Source: an uncultured Schlesneria sp.
GTDB taxonomy: Bacteria > Planctomycetota > Planctomycetia > Planctomycetales > Planctomycetaceae
DNA length: 64,000 nt
Reading direction: 5' to 3'
Assembly (NCBI GenBank): GCA_903834925.1
Contig: CAILLA010000173.1
Coordinates: forward strand, 40,541-104,540
The notes below the pieces were generated by a model that was not told the DNA's origin, made no database searches, and saw only the letters and a list, made by a program, of their open reading frames with translations. This document shows positions 47,861-57,093 of this stretch, one piece after another (the first letter of the stretch is position 1; every line of letters begins with the position of its first letter). A program made the position numbers and the translations under genes.

Positions 47861-49402
47861 TCAAGTCGGCTGAGATTCACGAGTTCGGGTCTTGCGAAGT
47901 CGTTTTGGTGACGGAACCCTTGGATGTGATTCACGAACGACAGGATTTTCTGGTTTCGCTGTCTCTTCGATCAAGACATGGGACGGATAGGACTTATGCG
48001 ACGTATGGGACAATTTCGGTTCTGATTGCAGAACCTTGATTTCCAGACGGTCGAGCATCTCGCTCACCAATTCGCGAACGACATCCCACGTATGGCGAGC
48101 ACTTGGCTCCTGGACGTAGCGCGTCATGACCAATCCCACCCAACGCAACGCGATACTGGTAATGAACATCACCTGGAAGTTTCCGAATGTCCAGCTGCCG
48201 ACCGACCAGTGTTGATCGGATAACAGCTTCATGGCAGTCCCCGCAAGAATTGATGTCACGCCTCCCACCATACCAGCAATTGCTGTCGTCGCAGCGATGT
48301 ACATCGTACGGTTTTCCGTAGGCGAGTTTTTAATCATAAACCCATTATTGGCAATCAGGATTCCTGCGTTGAGCACCGCGTCGAGCATGAAACAGGGTGT
48401 TAAGATCCAAAACGCAATCGTTGGCGAATGCGGGACAAGTAACAATGCCAACATGTTGCTTGATTTGAGCGCAACACACATCACGAGCACCGGTTGTGAT
48501 CCATGCGAATCGGCCCAACGGCCAAGAGTCCGGGACAGCATCGCTCCGCCAACCCACGAAATGGTCCACAACAGCAAGACGTGATACAGATCCATGCCGA
48601 TTTCGGCCAGCAGGTAAAGGCTGATGAACGGTGCACCAGCCATCGCGGCAAAGTTCCAAAAACACATGAATCCGATATAGCGACGGAACTCGCGGTTTCG
48701 AAAAGGCTCGGAAAGAACCTGTCGAAGTTTTGGAGACGCCACCTGCTGGACGGGTGGTTCGAAAACCTTGCAAAACAACAGCAGATCGGCAACGCCACAG
48801 GCCGTCCCAATACAGGTCATCACGGCATAGCTGACCTCAATCGACAGTCCACTGTGTAAAACAAGAAATGCAGCCCCCAGCAGCGACAACGCGGCCGTAA
48901 TCTGCATCCAAAGTTGACGACTACCCCAGTAACTGCTGAGTCCTTCGTGGGGAAGGTAGTCTCCCATCCAGCTCAGCCAAAGCGGCGAGCTGAAATGCAG
49001 CAATCCTTGATTGATTGCGGTCGTGGCGAGCAGCATCCAGACCCAGAACTCGTTGGAAAGTCCAGGAAACAGCCAGGGACCTAACGCAGTCGGCAACAGC
49101 ATCAGCCGATGCGTCACCGCAACCCAGAACCATAAACGACGGCGATACTGCAAATGGTTAACCACGACGGCGGCAACGAATTGCATAAACAACATCAGTG
49201 TCGGCAATGCACCGAGAATTCCAATATGAAACTCGTTCGCACCCATCGATCGAATGTATTCGATCGTCGCGGGTGATGTTGTGAGTTGCGTATAAGCGGC
49301 AGCGAGACAGCCGGCGACAATGATCGCTCGTTTCGCGCCAGTCAGTGACCACACAATAGTTTTTTCCGGTTGAAAATTGATGGACTGCGAAAGCTGTTGC
49401 AT
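47861..49402 (-). CDS. MFS transporter, substrate unknown
   Basis: A 513-residue major facilitator with about 12 hydrophobic helices and the loop motif RTLGRWADSHGSQPV between the halves. The C-terminal 70 residues are hydrophilic and basic (ending SPKRLRKTRTRESQPT), longer than usual. It begins with a soluble 20-residue segment before the first helix (AIIVAGCLAAAYTQLTTSPA). The context does not suggest a substrate. Upstream, about 200 bases separate it from recG on the same strand. Confidence 0.83.
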   Translation of the reverse strand: MQQLSQSINFQPEKTIVWSLTGAKRAIIVAGCLAAAYTQLTTSPATIEYIRSMGANEFHIGILGALPTLMLFMQFVAAVVVNHLQYRRRLWFWVAVTHRLMLLPTALGPWLFPGLSNEFWVWMLLATTAINQGLLHFSSPLWLSWMGDYLPHEGLSSYWGSRQLWMQITAALSLLGAAFLVLHSGLSIEVSYAVMTCIGTACGVADLLLFCKVFEPPVQQVASPKLRQVLSEPFRNREFRRYIGFMCFWNFAAMAGAPFISLYLLAEIGMDLYHVLLLWTISWVGGAMLSRTLGRWADSHGSQPVLVMCVALKSSNMLALLLVPHSPTIAFWILTPCFMLDAVLNAGILIANNGFMIKNSPTENRTMYIAATTAIAGMVGGVTSILAGTAMKLLSDQHWSVGSWTFGNFQVMFITSIALRWVGLVMTRYVQEPSARHTWDVVRELVSEMLDRLEIKVLQSEPKLSHTSHKSYPSHVLIEETAKPENPVVRESHPRVPSPKRLRKTRTRESQPT

Positions 49403-49610
49403 CGCAGATCCGTTCGCGAAGACAGGAGATAAGGCGGGGAAGCATTTTCTAACACAGACGTCGCAATGGGCAAATACCGATTTCCGCAGATTGCGGTAAG
49501 ACGAATCGCAGAAAGACTCTCTGTAAATTGACTGTATTCGTTTGGTTTCTGTCGTTGATCATGTTCAACTGACACAACGCTTGTGCTGACACCGGAAGGG
49601 ACGCACAAGT

Positions 49611-51710
49611 TCAACCACTTTGTGGTAAATCCATCAATTTCTGGAACCGATCCAGGACCTGGTTTTTCAGCGGCGCAAAATCGGGTTCGTCAAATTCACC
49701 CGTTTCAACCAGATTGAAAGCCGCGACCCTTGTTTCGATCAATAACTCAAGGTCTCGATTGAGGTCAGCCACGCGAAGCGGCAATGAACCGCTTTGTCGC
49801 GTTCCCAGGACATCGCCCGGGCCACGCAGTTGAAAATCAACTTCTGCGATCTGAAAACCGTTGGAAGTCGATTCCATAGCCGAAAGCCGTTTCGTCGCCT
49901 CCAGAGTATCAGACTCCGAGAACAGAAAGCAGTATCCCTGGAACTTCCCGCGACCGATGCGGCCCCGTAATTGATGAAGCTGCGACAACCCAAATCGCTC
50001 GGCCTGATGGATGACCATCAATGTCGCATTGGGGACATCCACGCCGACTTCGATCACAGTCGTTGCGACGAGAACATCAAGTTCTCCATTACGAAATGCG
50101 TCCATCGTCCGCGTGCGTGCATCGCGATCCAACTGACCGTGGACAAGCCCCACGCGAAATTCCTTGAAATCGCCTTGAGAGAGGTTTCTGTAAACGGCCT
50201 CAGCACTTCCCGTTGCGTCGGTGCCAACGGGCTGCGATGTGTCCTCTTCGACACGTGGACAAACAACGTAAGCCTGACGTCCCTCACGAAGTTTCTGTTT
50301 GACGAATTCCCACGCTTTGACCGCAGGACCGCTCCCAAAGATTCGGCTGGTGACAACTTTTTGTCGACCTGGAGGAAGATCTGAGATCAATGTGAGGTCG
50401 AGGTCGCCAAATTGAGTTAAACAAAGGCTGCGCGGTATCGGAGTTGCCGTCATCACCAGGACGTGCGGCGAAATCTTGCTCGAATGAAATTTCGCTCGCT
50501 GCATGACACCGAATTTGTGCTGTTCATCGACAATGGCGAGTCCGAGCTTATGGAATCGGACATCCTCTTGAATAATCGCTTGCGTTCCAATGATCAGCTG
50601 CGCCTTTCCAGACGAGATCTCATCCAACATGGTGCGCCGTTGGGCTACCGTAAGAGCACCAGTCAGCAGTCGGCGTTCGACACGGCTGTCAGCGAGAAGA
50701 TTGTCGACGGTACTCCAGTGTTGAAGTGCAAGGACTTCGGTCGGTGCCATAATGACAGCCTGAGTCCCCGCTGCGATGGCCACGAGCATGGCATAGACAG
50801 CCACGGCCGTCTTTCCGGCACCGACGTCGGCCTGCAGCAAACGATGCATCGCCTGGTCTCGACTAAGATCCTCAACGATTTCGGATACGGCTGTGTCCTG
50901 CCCGGGTGTGAAGCGGAACGAAAATCGTCGGCGGATTCGAGCGTCGATCTTGGCACTGGACGGAAGCGGGATCGCTGGACGATCCTTCTTCCAAAATCGC
51001 CGTCGCATGGCGAGTGCAAGCTGGAATTCCAGTAGATCATTGAACAAGATCCGACGCATTCCATCCCGATGTTCTTCCACCGTGGTGGGGAGATGGACCT
51101 GCCGTATCGCATTGGGCAGCCCGATGACCTTGGCCCGGGATCGAAAACTTTCCGGAAGGGGGTCGGGAACGAGGTGGGCAAACTCTTCCACGACGGTTTT
51201 CATCAGCCGACGCATTTCATGCTGTGCAAGACCTTCGGTCAACGAATAAACAGGAAGCACCCCACCGCCGTCACCGATGTCATCGTTGCCCAGCCACTGA
51301 ACTCGCGGATGAGAAAACTCCCAACGCCGAAGGCTGAACTTTGGCTTGCCCGAAAAGAGGACGCGTTGACCAATCTCAAATTTCTTCAAAATGAATGGCT
51401 GATTGAAAAAAACGCCCCGGACGAATCCTCCGTCAGACTGGATGAGGATTGCCGTCATGATCCCACCCTTTGATGTTTCTTTTGCATCGCGATCGATGAC
51501 GATCCCGCAGACTGTTCGCAACTCGCCTTCTTTCAAATCAAAGACGCTTGAAACGTGAGTCAGATCGAGCACATCGCGGGGGAGATTCCACAAGAGGTCT
51601 GTAACATTGAGCAGTCCCATGCGTGCCAGCAATTCGGCTCGCGCTGGCCCCACCCCTTTTACGAACTGGGCGGGCTTAAGGAGCGGATCGTCGGTGACGG
51701 GAAGAGTCAT
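49611..51710 (-). CDS. recG: ATP-dependent DNA helicase RecG
   Basis: A superfamily-2 helicase that remodels stalled replication forks and Holliday junctions. The 699-residue length is normal. An N-terminal wedge (OB-fold, about 60-160) precedes the motor: Walker A GAGKT (297-301), MAPTEVLALQH, Walker B-type DEQHKFGV, TATPIPRSL, and near the end HQLRGRIGRGKFQGYCFLF. All key motifs are intact. The histone-like gene lies about 360 bases upstream on the same strand, too far to assume an operon. Confidence 0.96.
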   Translation of the reverse strand: MTLPVTDDPLLKPAQFVKGVGPARAELLARMGLLNVTDLLWNLPRDVLDLTHVSSVFDLKEGELRTVCGIVIDRDAKETSKGGIMTAILIQSDGGFVRGVFFNQPFILKKFEIGQRVLFSGKPKFSLRRWEFSHPRVQWLGNDDIGDGGGVLPVYSLTEGLAQHEMRRLMKTVVEEFAHLVPDPLPESFRSRAKVIGLPNAIRQVHLPTTVEEHRDGMRRILFNDLLEFQLALAMRRRFWKKDRPAIPLPSSAKIDARIRRRFSFRFTPGQDTAVSEIVEDLSRDQAMHRLLQADVGAGKTAVAVYAMLVAIAAGTQAVIMAPTEVLALQHWSTVDNLLADSRVERRLLTGALTVAQRRTMLDEISSGKAQLIIGTQAIIQEDVRFHKLGLAIVDEQHKFGVMQRAKFHSSKISPHVLVMTATPIPRSLCLTQFGDLDLTLISDLPPGRQKVVTSRIFGSGPAVKAWEFVKQKLREGRQAYVVCPRVEEDTSQPVGTDATGSAEAVYRNLSQGDFKEFRVGLVHGQLDRDARTRTMDAFRNGELDVLVATTVIEVGVDVPNATLMVIHQAERFGLSQLHQLRGRIGRGKFQGYCFLFSESDTLEATKRLSAMESTSNGFQIAEVDFQLRGPGDVLGTRQSGSLPLRVADLNRDLELLIETRVAAFNLVETGEFDEPDFAPLKNQVLDRFQKLMDLPQSG

Positions 51711-52074
51711 GAATCTCGCACACTGAAAGAAAGACGACCAGAACGGGCTTTGCTCGAAATGATGTCGATCACGACCAATTTCTGCCAGCCAAACGTCACA
51801 GCACGATTCGTCAGTGTGACACCGATACGAAGGTTGAGCAATCTATTTACAGATCATGCGAAGTGACGTGCAACAACAGCGTCAAATGCAGCCCAATCTC
51901 GCCAGGATTGTTTGGCGTGTCTCGCCGATCAGGGTGATTGAAAAAGTCGTCCACAAATAAAAAGGGGGGGCTGGAAATCCAACCCCCTCTTGCTTGTTGT
52001 AGTACTGATATCGCCGAAGCGACACAGGTCGGCTTACGGATCACCCGAAGCCGAGGCAACCGAAAGCCTGGTGA
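51711..52074. other. Intergenic region upstream of recG
   Basis: About 360 bases between recG and the small histone-like gene, both minus strand. A run AAAAAGGGGGGGCTGG (about 51959-51974) followed by CCAACCCCCTCTTGC could pair as a GC-rich hairpin after the histone-like gene stop and act as its terminator. No coding region recognised. Confidence 0.4.
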
Positions 52075-52206
52075 TTAGGCCTTCTTCGCAGCCTTCTTCG
52101 CTGGAGCCTTCTTCGCAGCGGCCTTCTTCGCTGGAGCGGCGGCGGCCTTCTTCGCTGGAGCGGCCTTCTTTGCTGGAGCTGCTGCTGCTGCTTTCTTCTT
52201 CGCCAT
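52075..52206 (-). CDS. 43-residue histone-H1-like Ala/Lys/Pro-rich protein
   Basis: The protein contains only Met (1), Ala (23), Lys (15) and Pro (4), arranged as repeats of PAKKA and AAKKA. This is the composition of histone H1 tails and of bacterial H1-like nucleoid proteins (for example chlamydial Hc2 and Bordetella BpH1), which bind DNA by charge. The ATG at 52206 has AGAGGA about 8 bases upstream, a good ribosome binding site, and the frame ends with TAA. It is much shorter than other H1-like proteins and has no folded domain. Its gene is a GCC/AAG-rich repeat, so length variation by slippage between strains would be expected. Likely role: nucleoid compaction or RNA/DNA charge neutralisation (inference). 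Confidence 0.78.
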   Translation of the reverse strand: MAKKKAAAAAPAKKAAPAKKAAAAPAKKAAAKKAPAKKAAKKA

Positions 52207-52927
52207 TTTCAAGTCCTCTTTCCAAGAGACCCGTGAGTGACTTGTCTCGACCGCTGACGCACCGGGCTAAGCAGTTCGGTAAAGACCAATCATCCACATC
52301 GAATCCGTTCGACTTGTCAACCTTGACAAGCCGCGACTCAGGCTCGTCATCATCACTCTCGACATCATTTTGTTGCGGCAGCAACTTGGTGATGTTGACT
52401 TGACAGTGAGGTCATAACGAGTACTGACATCGAACTGGGCGTCATCCTACGTATTTCGTTTTTTAGTTCAAGCCATTTCTGCTGATTAGAGCTAAGATTT
52501 TCACTGTTTTTTCAAAGTTTGCAGACTTCACTCCCGACCACCGTCTCACGTTTATGCCGACTCTCAGTCTCAATTAGCCAGAGTTTTATGACGTATGTCA
52601 TATGTCATGGCAGGGCCATTATACTACATATGTCGTACAATGTTCGCGCGTGATACACACCTGTAAAACAGCTGTTTTCGTGATGTGGCGGCATTGACGC
52701 GAGGAGCCTGATGCACGGCGATTCTTTTCGGATGATCACTCGCATCGCTGATGCCATTGAAGTCGCACGTCTTCAAAAACCGCATCGGTATGGTGTGTTG
52801 TGGTCGGGAGTCGTCTATTCCAAAAAGTTCGGGTGTCGATCAACAGTTGTCAGTCGAAGAGACTCCCGAATAAGATTCGACCCTTCGATCAGTACCGCGA
52901 AAACCGTTGTGGAAGGAAGGGCTCGAA
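52207..52927. other. Long intergenic region upstream of shc and the histone-like gene
   Basis: About 720 bases between divergent genes. The right third is crossed by an unlikely 94-codon plus-strand frame (52711-52995). The middle holds a cluster of ATGTC repeats (52587-52636) listed separately. Otherwise it is AT-rich, consistent with two promoters, possibly with a long leader for shc. Confidence 0.45.
52587..52608. promoter_or_regulatory. Palindrome plus tandem ATGTCAT repeat, candidate operator
   Basis: TATGAC-GTAT-GTCATA (52587-52602) is a perfect 6-bp inverted repeat. It overlaps two tandem ATGTCAT copies (52595-52608), and a related CATATGTCGTAC lies at about 52626-52637. Spacing of about 320-340 bases from the shc start and 380 from the histone-like gene fits a regulatory site for either. 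The binding protein is unknown. Confidence 0.4.
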
Positions 52928-55042
52928 ATGAGTTCGGGGCATTTGGGTTTTGGGAGCCAGGGATTGGGTGCCATGAAGGGGCTCGAGGCAACTAACACGG
53001 TTTTAGAACCACGCTTGAGACAGGGAATCGAACGAACGCGAGACCACTTACTTGGCCTTCAGCATGCAGAGGGATATTGGTGCGCGGAACTGCAGGGAGA
53101 CACGATTCTTGAATCCGAATATATCCTTCTGCTCGCGTTTCTCGGGCAGGGACAGAGCGTCCGTGCTCAAGAAGCAGCCGCCTATATGCTGGACCAGCAG
53201 TGCGACCACGGTGGCTGGGCCATGTTTCCTGGTGGCCCGCTCGAAGTCAGCGGTTCGGTCAAGGCCTATCTGGCTCTCAAGATCACCGGCCACGATCCGA
53301 AAGCGGATTACATGATGCGCGCACGGGACGCAATTCTCCGCGCGGGGGGCATCGAAAAGGTCAACAGCTTCACTCGATATTACCTGGCTATGCTGGGACT
53401 GATTCCGTACAGCCTGTGTCCCGCAGTCCCACCGGAAATGATTCTGCTGCCGCTGTGGGCTCCATTCAATATTTACGAAATGTCTGCATGGTCCCGGACG
53501 ATCATCGTCCCGCTGAGCCTCTTATGGGCCTGCCAGCCGAAAACAACTCTTCCCCCCGAACACCAGGTCGACGAACTCTATGCTTCACCAGAACGGACTT
53601 TGCCGAGCACCATCGGAGGGGTGAATCACGAAGGACCGACTCGAGGCTGGGTGAACTGGACGAAATTCTTTCAACGCGTCGACCGCGCGATCAAACTGGG
53701 CGAGCGACTCGGAATTAAACCGCTACGCCAGCGCTCGATCAAACTGTGTGAACAGTGGATTTTGCAGCGACTTGAAAAGAGTGATGGACTGGGCGCGATC
53801 TTTCCACCCATCGTCTGGACGCTGATCGGTCTTCGATGTCTCGGTTACAAAGACGATTCCCCCGTCATCGTGTCGCAATTCAATGAACTCGAAAAGCTTG
53901 TGATCCGCGAGGTGGATTCGAATGGCGTCGCCAAAGTGCGTCTGCAACCGTGCCTCTCACCGGTGTGGGATACGGCCATCGCAACGATCGCTCTTCGCGA
54001 CGCAGGGGTTTCCCGTCACGATCCGGCGATTCGAAAGTCGTTAAACTGGATTTTGTCGAAAGAGGTTAAGGAAAAAGGGGACTGGTCACGCAGACACCCC
54101 GAGTTGGAACCCGGGGGCTGGTACTTCGAATTCAATAACGAGTTTTATCCGGACGTCGATGACACATGCATGATCCTGATTGCATTCGGAAAATGCCTTC
54201 CGGAAGGACTCGGTGCCGATTGGACGATGGAGTTATTCGACGACAAGCGACTTCAAGACCCTAAGGGCCCAGTCGTCTTTAGTGGTCGTTCTGCCAGAGC
54301 GGAACAGGCGATTGCGGAATTGGAAGCGGCGGCTCCGCTTGTCAGCGCCATGCGCCGCGGTGTCCGATGGCTGAAAGCGATGCAAAGCAAGGACGGCGGT
54401 TGGGGGGCGTTCGACGCGGATAACACGCGTGAAGTCCTGACAAAAGTCCCCTTTGCCGATCACAATGCGATGATCGACCCAAGCACGTCAGACATCACTG
54501 CACGAGTGCTTGAAAGCTTTGCCGGACTAGGCATTCGACCCGACAGCGACATCCACAAGCGTGCCCTAAATTTCATCTGGAAAGACCAACAGCCCGATTT
54601 CTGCTGGTATGGTCGTTGGGGCGTCAATTACATCTATGGGACGTGGCAGGTCATCGTCGGCCTGGTCGCCAACGGAATCCCAACGGACGACTCACACCTT
54701 CGCAAAGCGGTGGAATGGCTCAAAAACCATCAGCAGGAATGCGGCGGCTGGGGCGAGACCGCCAACAGCTACGACGACCCCACTCTGCGAGGGACCGGCG
54801 TCCCGACAGCGTCACAAACGGCGTGGGCACTGCTTGGACTGATCGCCGCTGGAGAAGTCAGTTCCGCTGCCGCTCAACGCGGAGTCGATTATCTCCTCTC
54901 TACCCAGCAACCCGACGGCACATGGCGGGAAACAGAATTCACTGGGACAGGATTCCCGCGAGTCTTTTATCTGAAGTACCACTATTACGCACTTTACTTC
55001 CCACTGATGGCCCTCGCCCGATTCGCGAAGGCCACCTCCTGA
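52928..55042 (+). CDS. shc: Squalene-hopene cyclase
   Basis: Cyclises squalene to hopene/hopanol, the committed step of hopanoid synthesis, as a monotopic membrane protein. The acid motif DVDD (409-412, in YPDVDDTC) that protonates squalene is intact, and several QW repeats are visible (QCDHGGWAMF, QSKDGGWGAFDADN, QQECGGWGET, QQPDGTWRE). The 704-residue length is slightly above the usual 630-680 because of an N-terminal extension rich in Gly and Ser. Start: GGAAGGAAGGG lies about 7-17 bases upstream of the ATG at 52928; a TTG at 52907 is in frame. No hpn genes are adjacent, so hopanoid genes are dispersed here. Confidence 0.95.
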   Translation: MSSGHLGFGSQGLGAMKGLEATNTVLEPRLRQGIERTRDHLLGLQHAEGYWCAELQGDTILESEYILLLAFLGQGQSVRAQEAAAYMLDQQCDHGGWAMFPGGPLEVSGSVKAYLALKITGHDPKADYMMRARDAILRAGGIEKVNSFTRYYLAMLGLIPYSLCPAVPPEMILLPLWAPFNIYEMSAWSRTIIVPLSLLWACQPKTTLPPEHQVDELYASPERTLPSTIGGVNHEGPTRGWVNWTKFFQRVDRAIKLGERLGIKPLRQRSIKLCEQWILQRLEKSDGLGAIFPPIVWTLIGLRCLGYKDDSPVIVSQFNELEKLVIREVDSNGVAKVRLQPCLSPVWDTAIATIALRDAGVSRHDPAIRKSLNWILSKEVKEKGDWSRRHPELEPGGWYFEFNNEFYPDVDDTCMILIAFGKCLPEGLGADWTMELFDDKRLQDPKGPVVFSGRSARAEQAIAELEAAAPLVSAMRRGVRWLKAMQSKDGGWGAFDADNTREVLTKVPFADHNAMIDPSTSDITARVLESFAGLGIRPDSDIHKRALNFIWKDQQPDFCWYGRWGVNYIYGTWQVIVGLVANGIPTDDSHLRKAVEWLKNHQQECGGWGETANSYDDPTLRGTGVPTASQTAWALLGLIAAGEVSSAAAQRGVDYLLSTQQPDGTWRETEFTGTGFPRVFYLKYHYYALYFPLMALARFAKATS

Positions 55043-55077
55043 GGGAGAAGAATTAGCGCCGTTTCAAAGCTAAAGAT

Positions 55078-55172
55078 GCGACTGGATGACCGTCTTCGGT
55101 CACCCAGTGCTCTTCGATTGTCTCGAAAATAGCGAAGCCACTGCGTCGGAGAAGACTCCGATGCAGTGGCAC
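55078..55172. repeat. Double-hairpin extragenic repeat, copy B
   Basis: First hairpin around GACCG-TCTT-CGGTC (55088-55101). Second hairpin: a 14-bp stem with loop AAGA, CCACTGCGTCGGAG paired to CTCCGATGCAGTGG (55138-55169, one G-T wobble). Nearly the same element occurs at 63869-63966. It sits between the convergent shc and ThuA genes and may terminate both. Confidence 0.75.
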
Positions 55173-55207
55173 ATATCCCAAACTTTAAGTCTTAATAACG
55201 CACCGGC

Positions 55208-56248
55208 TCATTTGGCGTAGTCAGCAGGCTTTTTGCCTTTGACATACCCACCGAATTTGAATGGAGACGGCTTGTAATCACCGATGATACTGACATTCAG
55301 TTTGTCAGTGATTTTGTCCTCTAACCCGACGCTCCAAAGAGTGGCGTTGACCAGCATTCGCCGGACCCCTTCGTTTTCAAGATCGGTCGATGAACCCATC
55401 GTCGTCGTAAAAACACGAGCCGTCTTTCCAGAGTTACTTTTGTAGCTCTTGGTCCAGGCGACCGGCATCATCGGCGAGTTCTTTTCCCCTTCCACCGCCG
55501 GATCATTCGGCTTCATTCCTTGCACGACCTGACCCAGAACCAGCGGAAGGCTGTCGCCGGGCAACGGCCGTACGCCATAAACGTCTGTCGGCCCCCAGAT
55601 CTCACCATCTTTGATTCCTTTAAGAATCGGATGCGATTCCTGACCTTTGGCGAAAATTCCACGCGTACTCTGCGATCCATGATTCCCATGATGGCTGATC
55701 CAGGTCTCACCGAGAACCTGTCGACCGAATCCTTGGGAATAGGTTTTGTCGTCGGTATTCCACGAGTATTTTGAGAACGTCTTTCCGCCAGGAATGTTGA
55801 ATGCGTGAGTCGCTGTCCGCATTCCGATCACCGGTCGGCCTGATTCGACATAATCGACGACATGTTGCATCTGATCATCGGGCAGATTGCGAAATCGCGT
55901 TGCGATGATCATCAGGTCGGCAGTCTTCAGGGCTTCAAGCCCGGGGATGTTGTTGTTGACGTCTGGATTGATGTCACCAGTTGCAGGGTCAATAGCAAAC
56001 ACAACCGTGCATTGAAACCCATGGGATTTTGAAAGGATCTTCGCGAGCTGAGGCAGACATTCTTCCGAACGGTATTCTTCATCGCCGCCGACAAGCACAA
56101 CGCGCTTGCCGTGTCCCGGCCCATCGCCACCAGCAAATGAAATCCAGGGATCATCTGCACTGGCGTTAGTTGCCCCCAAACATGCAACAAACACTCCGAT
56201 TGTCCACGTCAATAAAAAACTTCGCTTCAGAATCGAGGTATTCAGCAC
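55208..56248 (-). CDS. Exported ThuA-domain protein (2)
   Basis: A 346-residue ThuA-like protein with a signal peptide (RSFLLTWTIGVFVACLGATN, cut near ASA). The class-I-amidotransferase-like core reads GKRVVLVGGDEEYRSEECLP, ADLMIIATRFRNLPDDQMQH, GRPVIGMRTATHAF and VFTTTMGSSTDLENEG. The function is probably sugar-related, unproven. The GTG at 56248 is the best start: GGAAGAAAG lies about 8 bases upstream and the signal peptide follows at once. The open frame continues a further 223 codons upstream without a stop, but those codons encode an unrelated restriction-endonuclease-like fragment. Confidence 0.8.
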   Translation of the reverse strand: MLNTSILKRSFLLTWTIGVFVACLGATNASADDPWISFAGGDGPGHGKRVVLVGGDEEYRSEECLPQLAKILSKSHGFQCTVVFAIDPATGDINPDVNNNIPGLEALKTADLMIIATRFRNLPDDQMQHVVDYVESGRPVIGMRTATHAFNIPGGKTFSKYSWNTDDKTYSQGFGRQVLGETWISHHGNHGSQSTRGIFAKGQESHPILKGIKDGEIWGPTDVYGVRPLPGDSLPLVLGQVVQGMKPNDPAVEGEKNSPMMPVAWTKSYKSNSGKTARVFTTTMGSSTDLENEGVRRMLVNATLWSVGLEDKITDKLNVSIIGDYKPSPFKFGGYVKGKKPADYAK

Positions 56249-56377
56249 GATTTGTCTTTCTTCCAGGAAATGTTTTCGACCACCATTTTTCAACAGGACG
56301 ATGTTGCCGTGGCTGGCATTTTGAAAATCACGCAAAACGAACAGCTTTACTCGGCACGATGAGATTTCGTCTGATCC

Positions 56378-56917
56378 AATCACGCCCTTAGCGCAAGAAT
56401 TCCATCCCACTTTCATCGATTTCGGAACATCGGGAGATTCTAGCATTGTCAGAAGTTCTTTGTTAAACAACTCGCGGCCTTTTTGCCCAAGTGTCGCCAA
56501 TATCATTCCGGTCCATACGGGAATCTCAACAAAACTGATCGCGTGGCCCTGCGCGAAATAACGATGGGCCTGTTCCTTCGCTCCCTTTTCGGGTTGCACC
56601 ATGATGAAAAACAGATAGTCCTTCGCGGCGGCAGGTCCAATCTTGGCCTTAATCGTTGAAACAACTCTTGAACGGTCAACGCGGCGTTCGGTAATTTCTG
56701 CGGAAATGACCGTCTCCGAACCAATACCAACCGTTACATCGCCCGCAACGCCTGAAGCCTTTTCGGCCACATTGATTCCCTGATACGAAACCTCCCATGA
56801 GAGGCCGAACCGTTGATTCAACGCTCGGAACACGGAAACCACGATGAACAACGGGAAGCGATCGCCACTTGGAGTCTGCAAACGGAGATCAGTCGCTTGT
56901 TCGTTCGCGTGAAATTG
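56378..56917 (-). pseudogene. Restriction-endonuclease-like C-terminal fragment
   Basis: An open frame without its own start region, beginning just after a TAA at 56918-56920. It encodes DLRLQTPSGDRFPLFIVVSV, RFGLSWEVSYQGINVAEKAS, GVAGDVTVG, AEITERRVDRSRVVSTIKAK, DYLFFI, then a YFAQGH stretch. This pattern resembles the C-terminal half of SacI-type restriction endonucleases (my recollection of the family, not a search). The N-terminal half and any methyltransferase are missing, and the fragment reads in frame into the ThuA signal peptide. It ends 62 bases from the tRNA-Met gene, so it is probably debris of an older mobile element at this site. Confidence 0.5.
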
Positions 56918-56978
56918 TTAAACTTCCTGACCGAACCAGATCGTCCGATCGTTGGTCCATCAACTGGGGGGCGTTTAC

Positions 56979-57052
56979 GGCGAGGTAGCTCAGCTGGTTA
57001 GAGCACAGGCTTCATAAGCCTGGGGTCGCGGGTTCGAGTCCCGCCCTCGCTA
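56979..57052 (+). tRNA. tRNA-Met (CAT anticodon)
   Basis: A complete 74-nt cloverleaf: acceptor GGCGAGG paired with CCTCGCT (one G-T pair) plus discriminator A, D arm GCTCAGCTGGTTAGAGC, anticodon stem CAGGC/GCCTG with loop TTCATAA, T arm GCGGG-TTCGAGT-CCCGC. CCA is not encoded. The G-T first pair and A-type loop favour elongator Met; a tRNA-Ile with modified CAT cannot be excluded. Its 3' half is duplicated at 62594-62643 as part of a 91-bp direct repeat, so it is an integration site. Confidence 0.95.
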
Positions 57053-57093
57053 CTGTCGAAAACCCTTGTTTTACAGGGGTTTTCTTCGTTTAA
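57003..57093. repeat. Direct repeat (att, left), tRNA-proximal copy
   Basis: 91 bases from the D arm of tRNA-Met through its terminator, ending GTTTAA. They are identical to 62594-62684. Sequences outside diverge at once (GA versus TG before; CGGG versus AGCC after). This is the signature of a site-specific integration in the 3' half of a tRNA gene, leaving the intact tRNA on this side. Confidence 0.93.
57059..57083 (+). terminator. Rho-independent terminator of tRNA-Met
   Basis: AAAACCCTTGT, loop TTT, ACAGGGGTTTT: an 11-bp stem with one G-T pair, ending in a T tract (TTTTCTTCGTTT). It begins 7 bases after the tRNA. A second, identical copy is at 62650-62674. Confidence 0.85.

Noticed and set aside
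52034..52384. Ser/Glu-rich 116-codon minus-strand frame over the histone-like gene
   Set aside because: Low-complexity repeats arise from reading the Ala/Lys repeat gene in another frame.
52711..52995. 94-codon plus-strand frame before shc
   Set aside because: Overlaps the shc start in another frame and has no supporting features.
56249..56881. N-terminal extension making the second ThuA protein 557 residues
   Set aside because: A good ribosome binding site, GTG and signal peptide start at 56248; the extension is an unrelated remnant.
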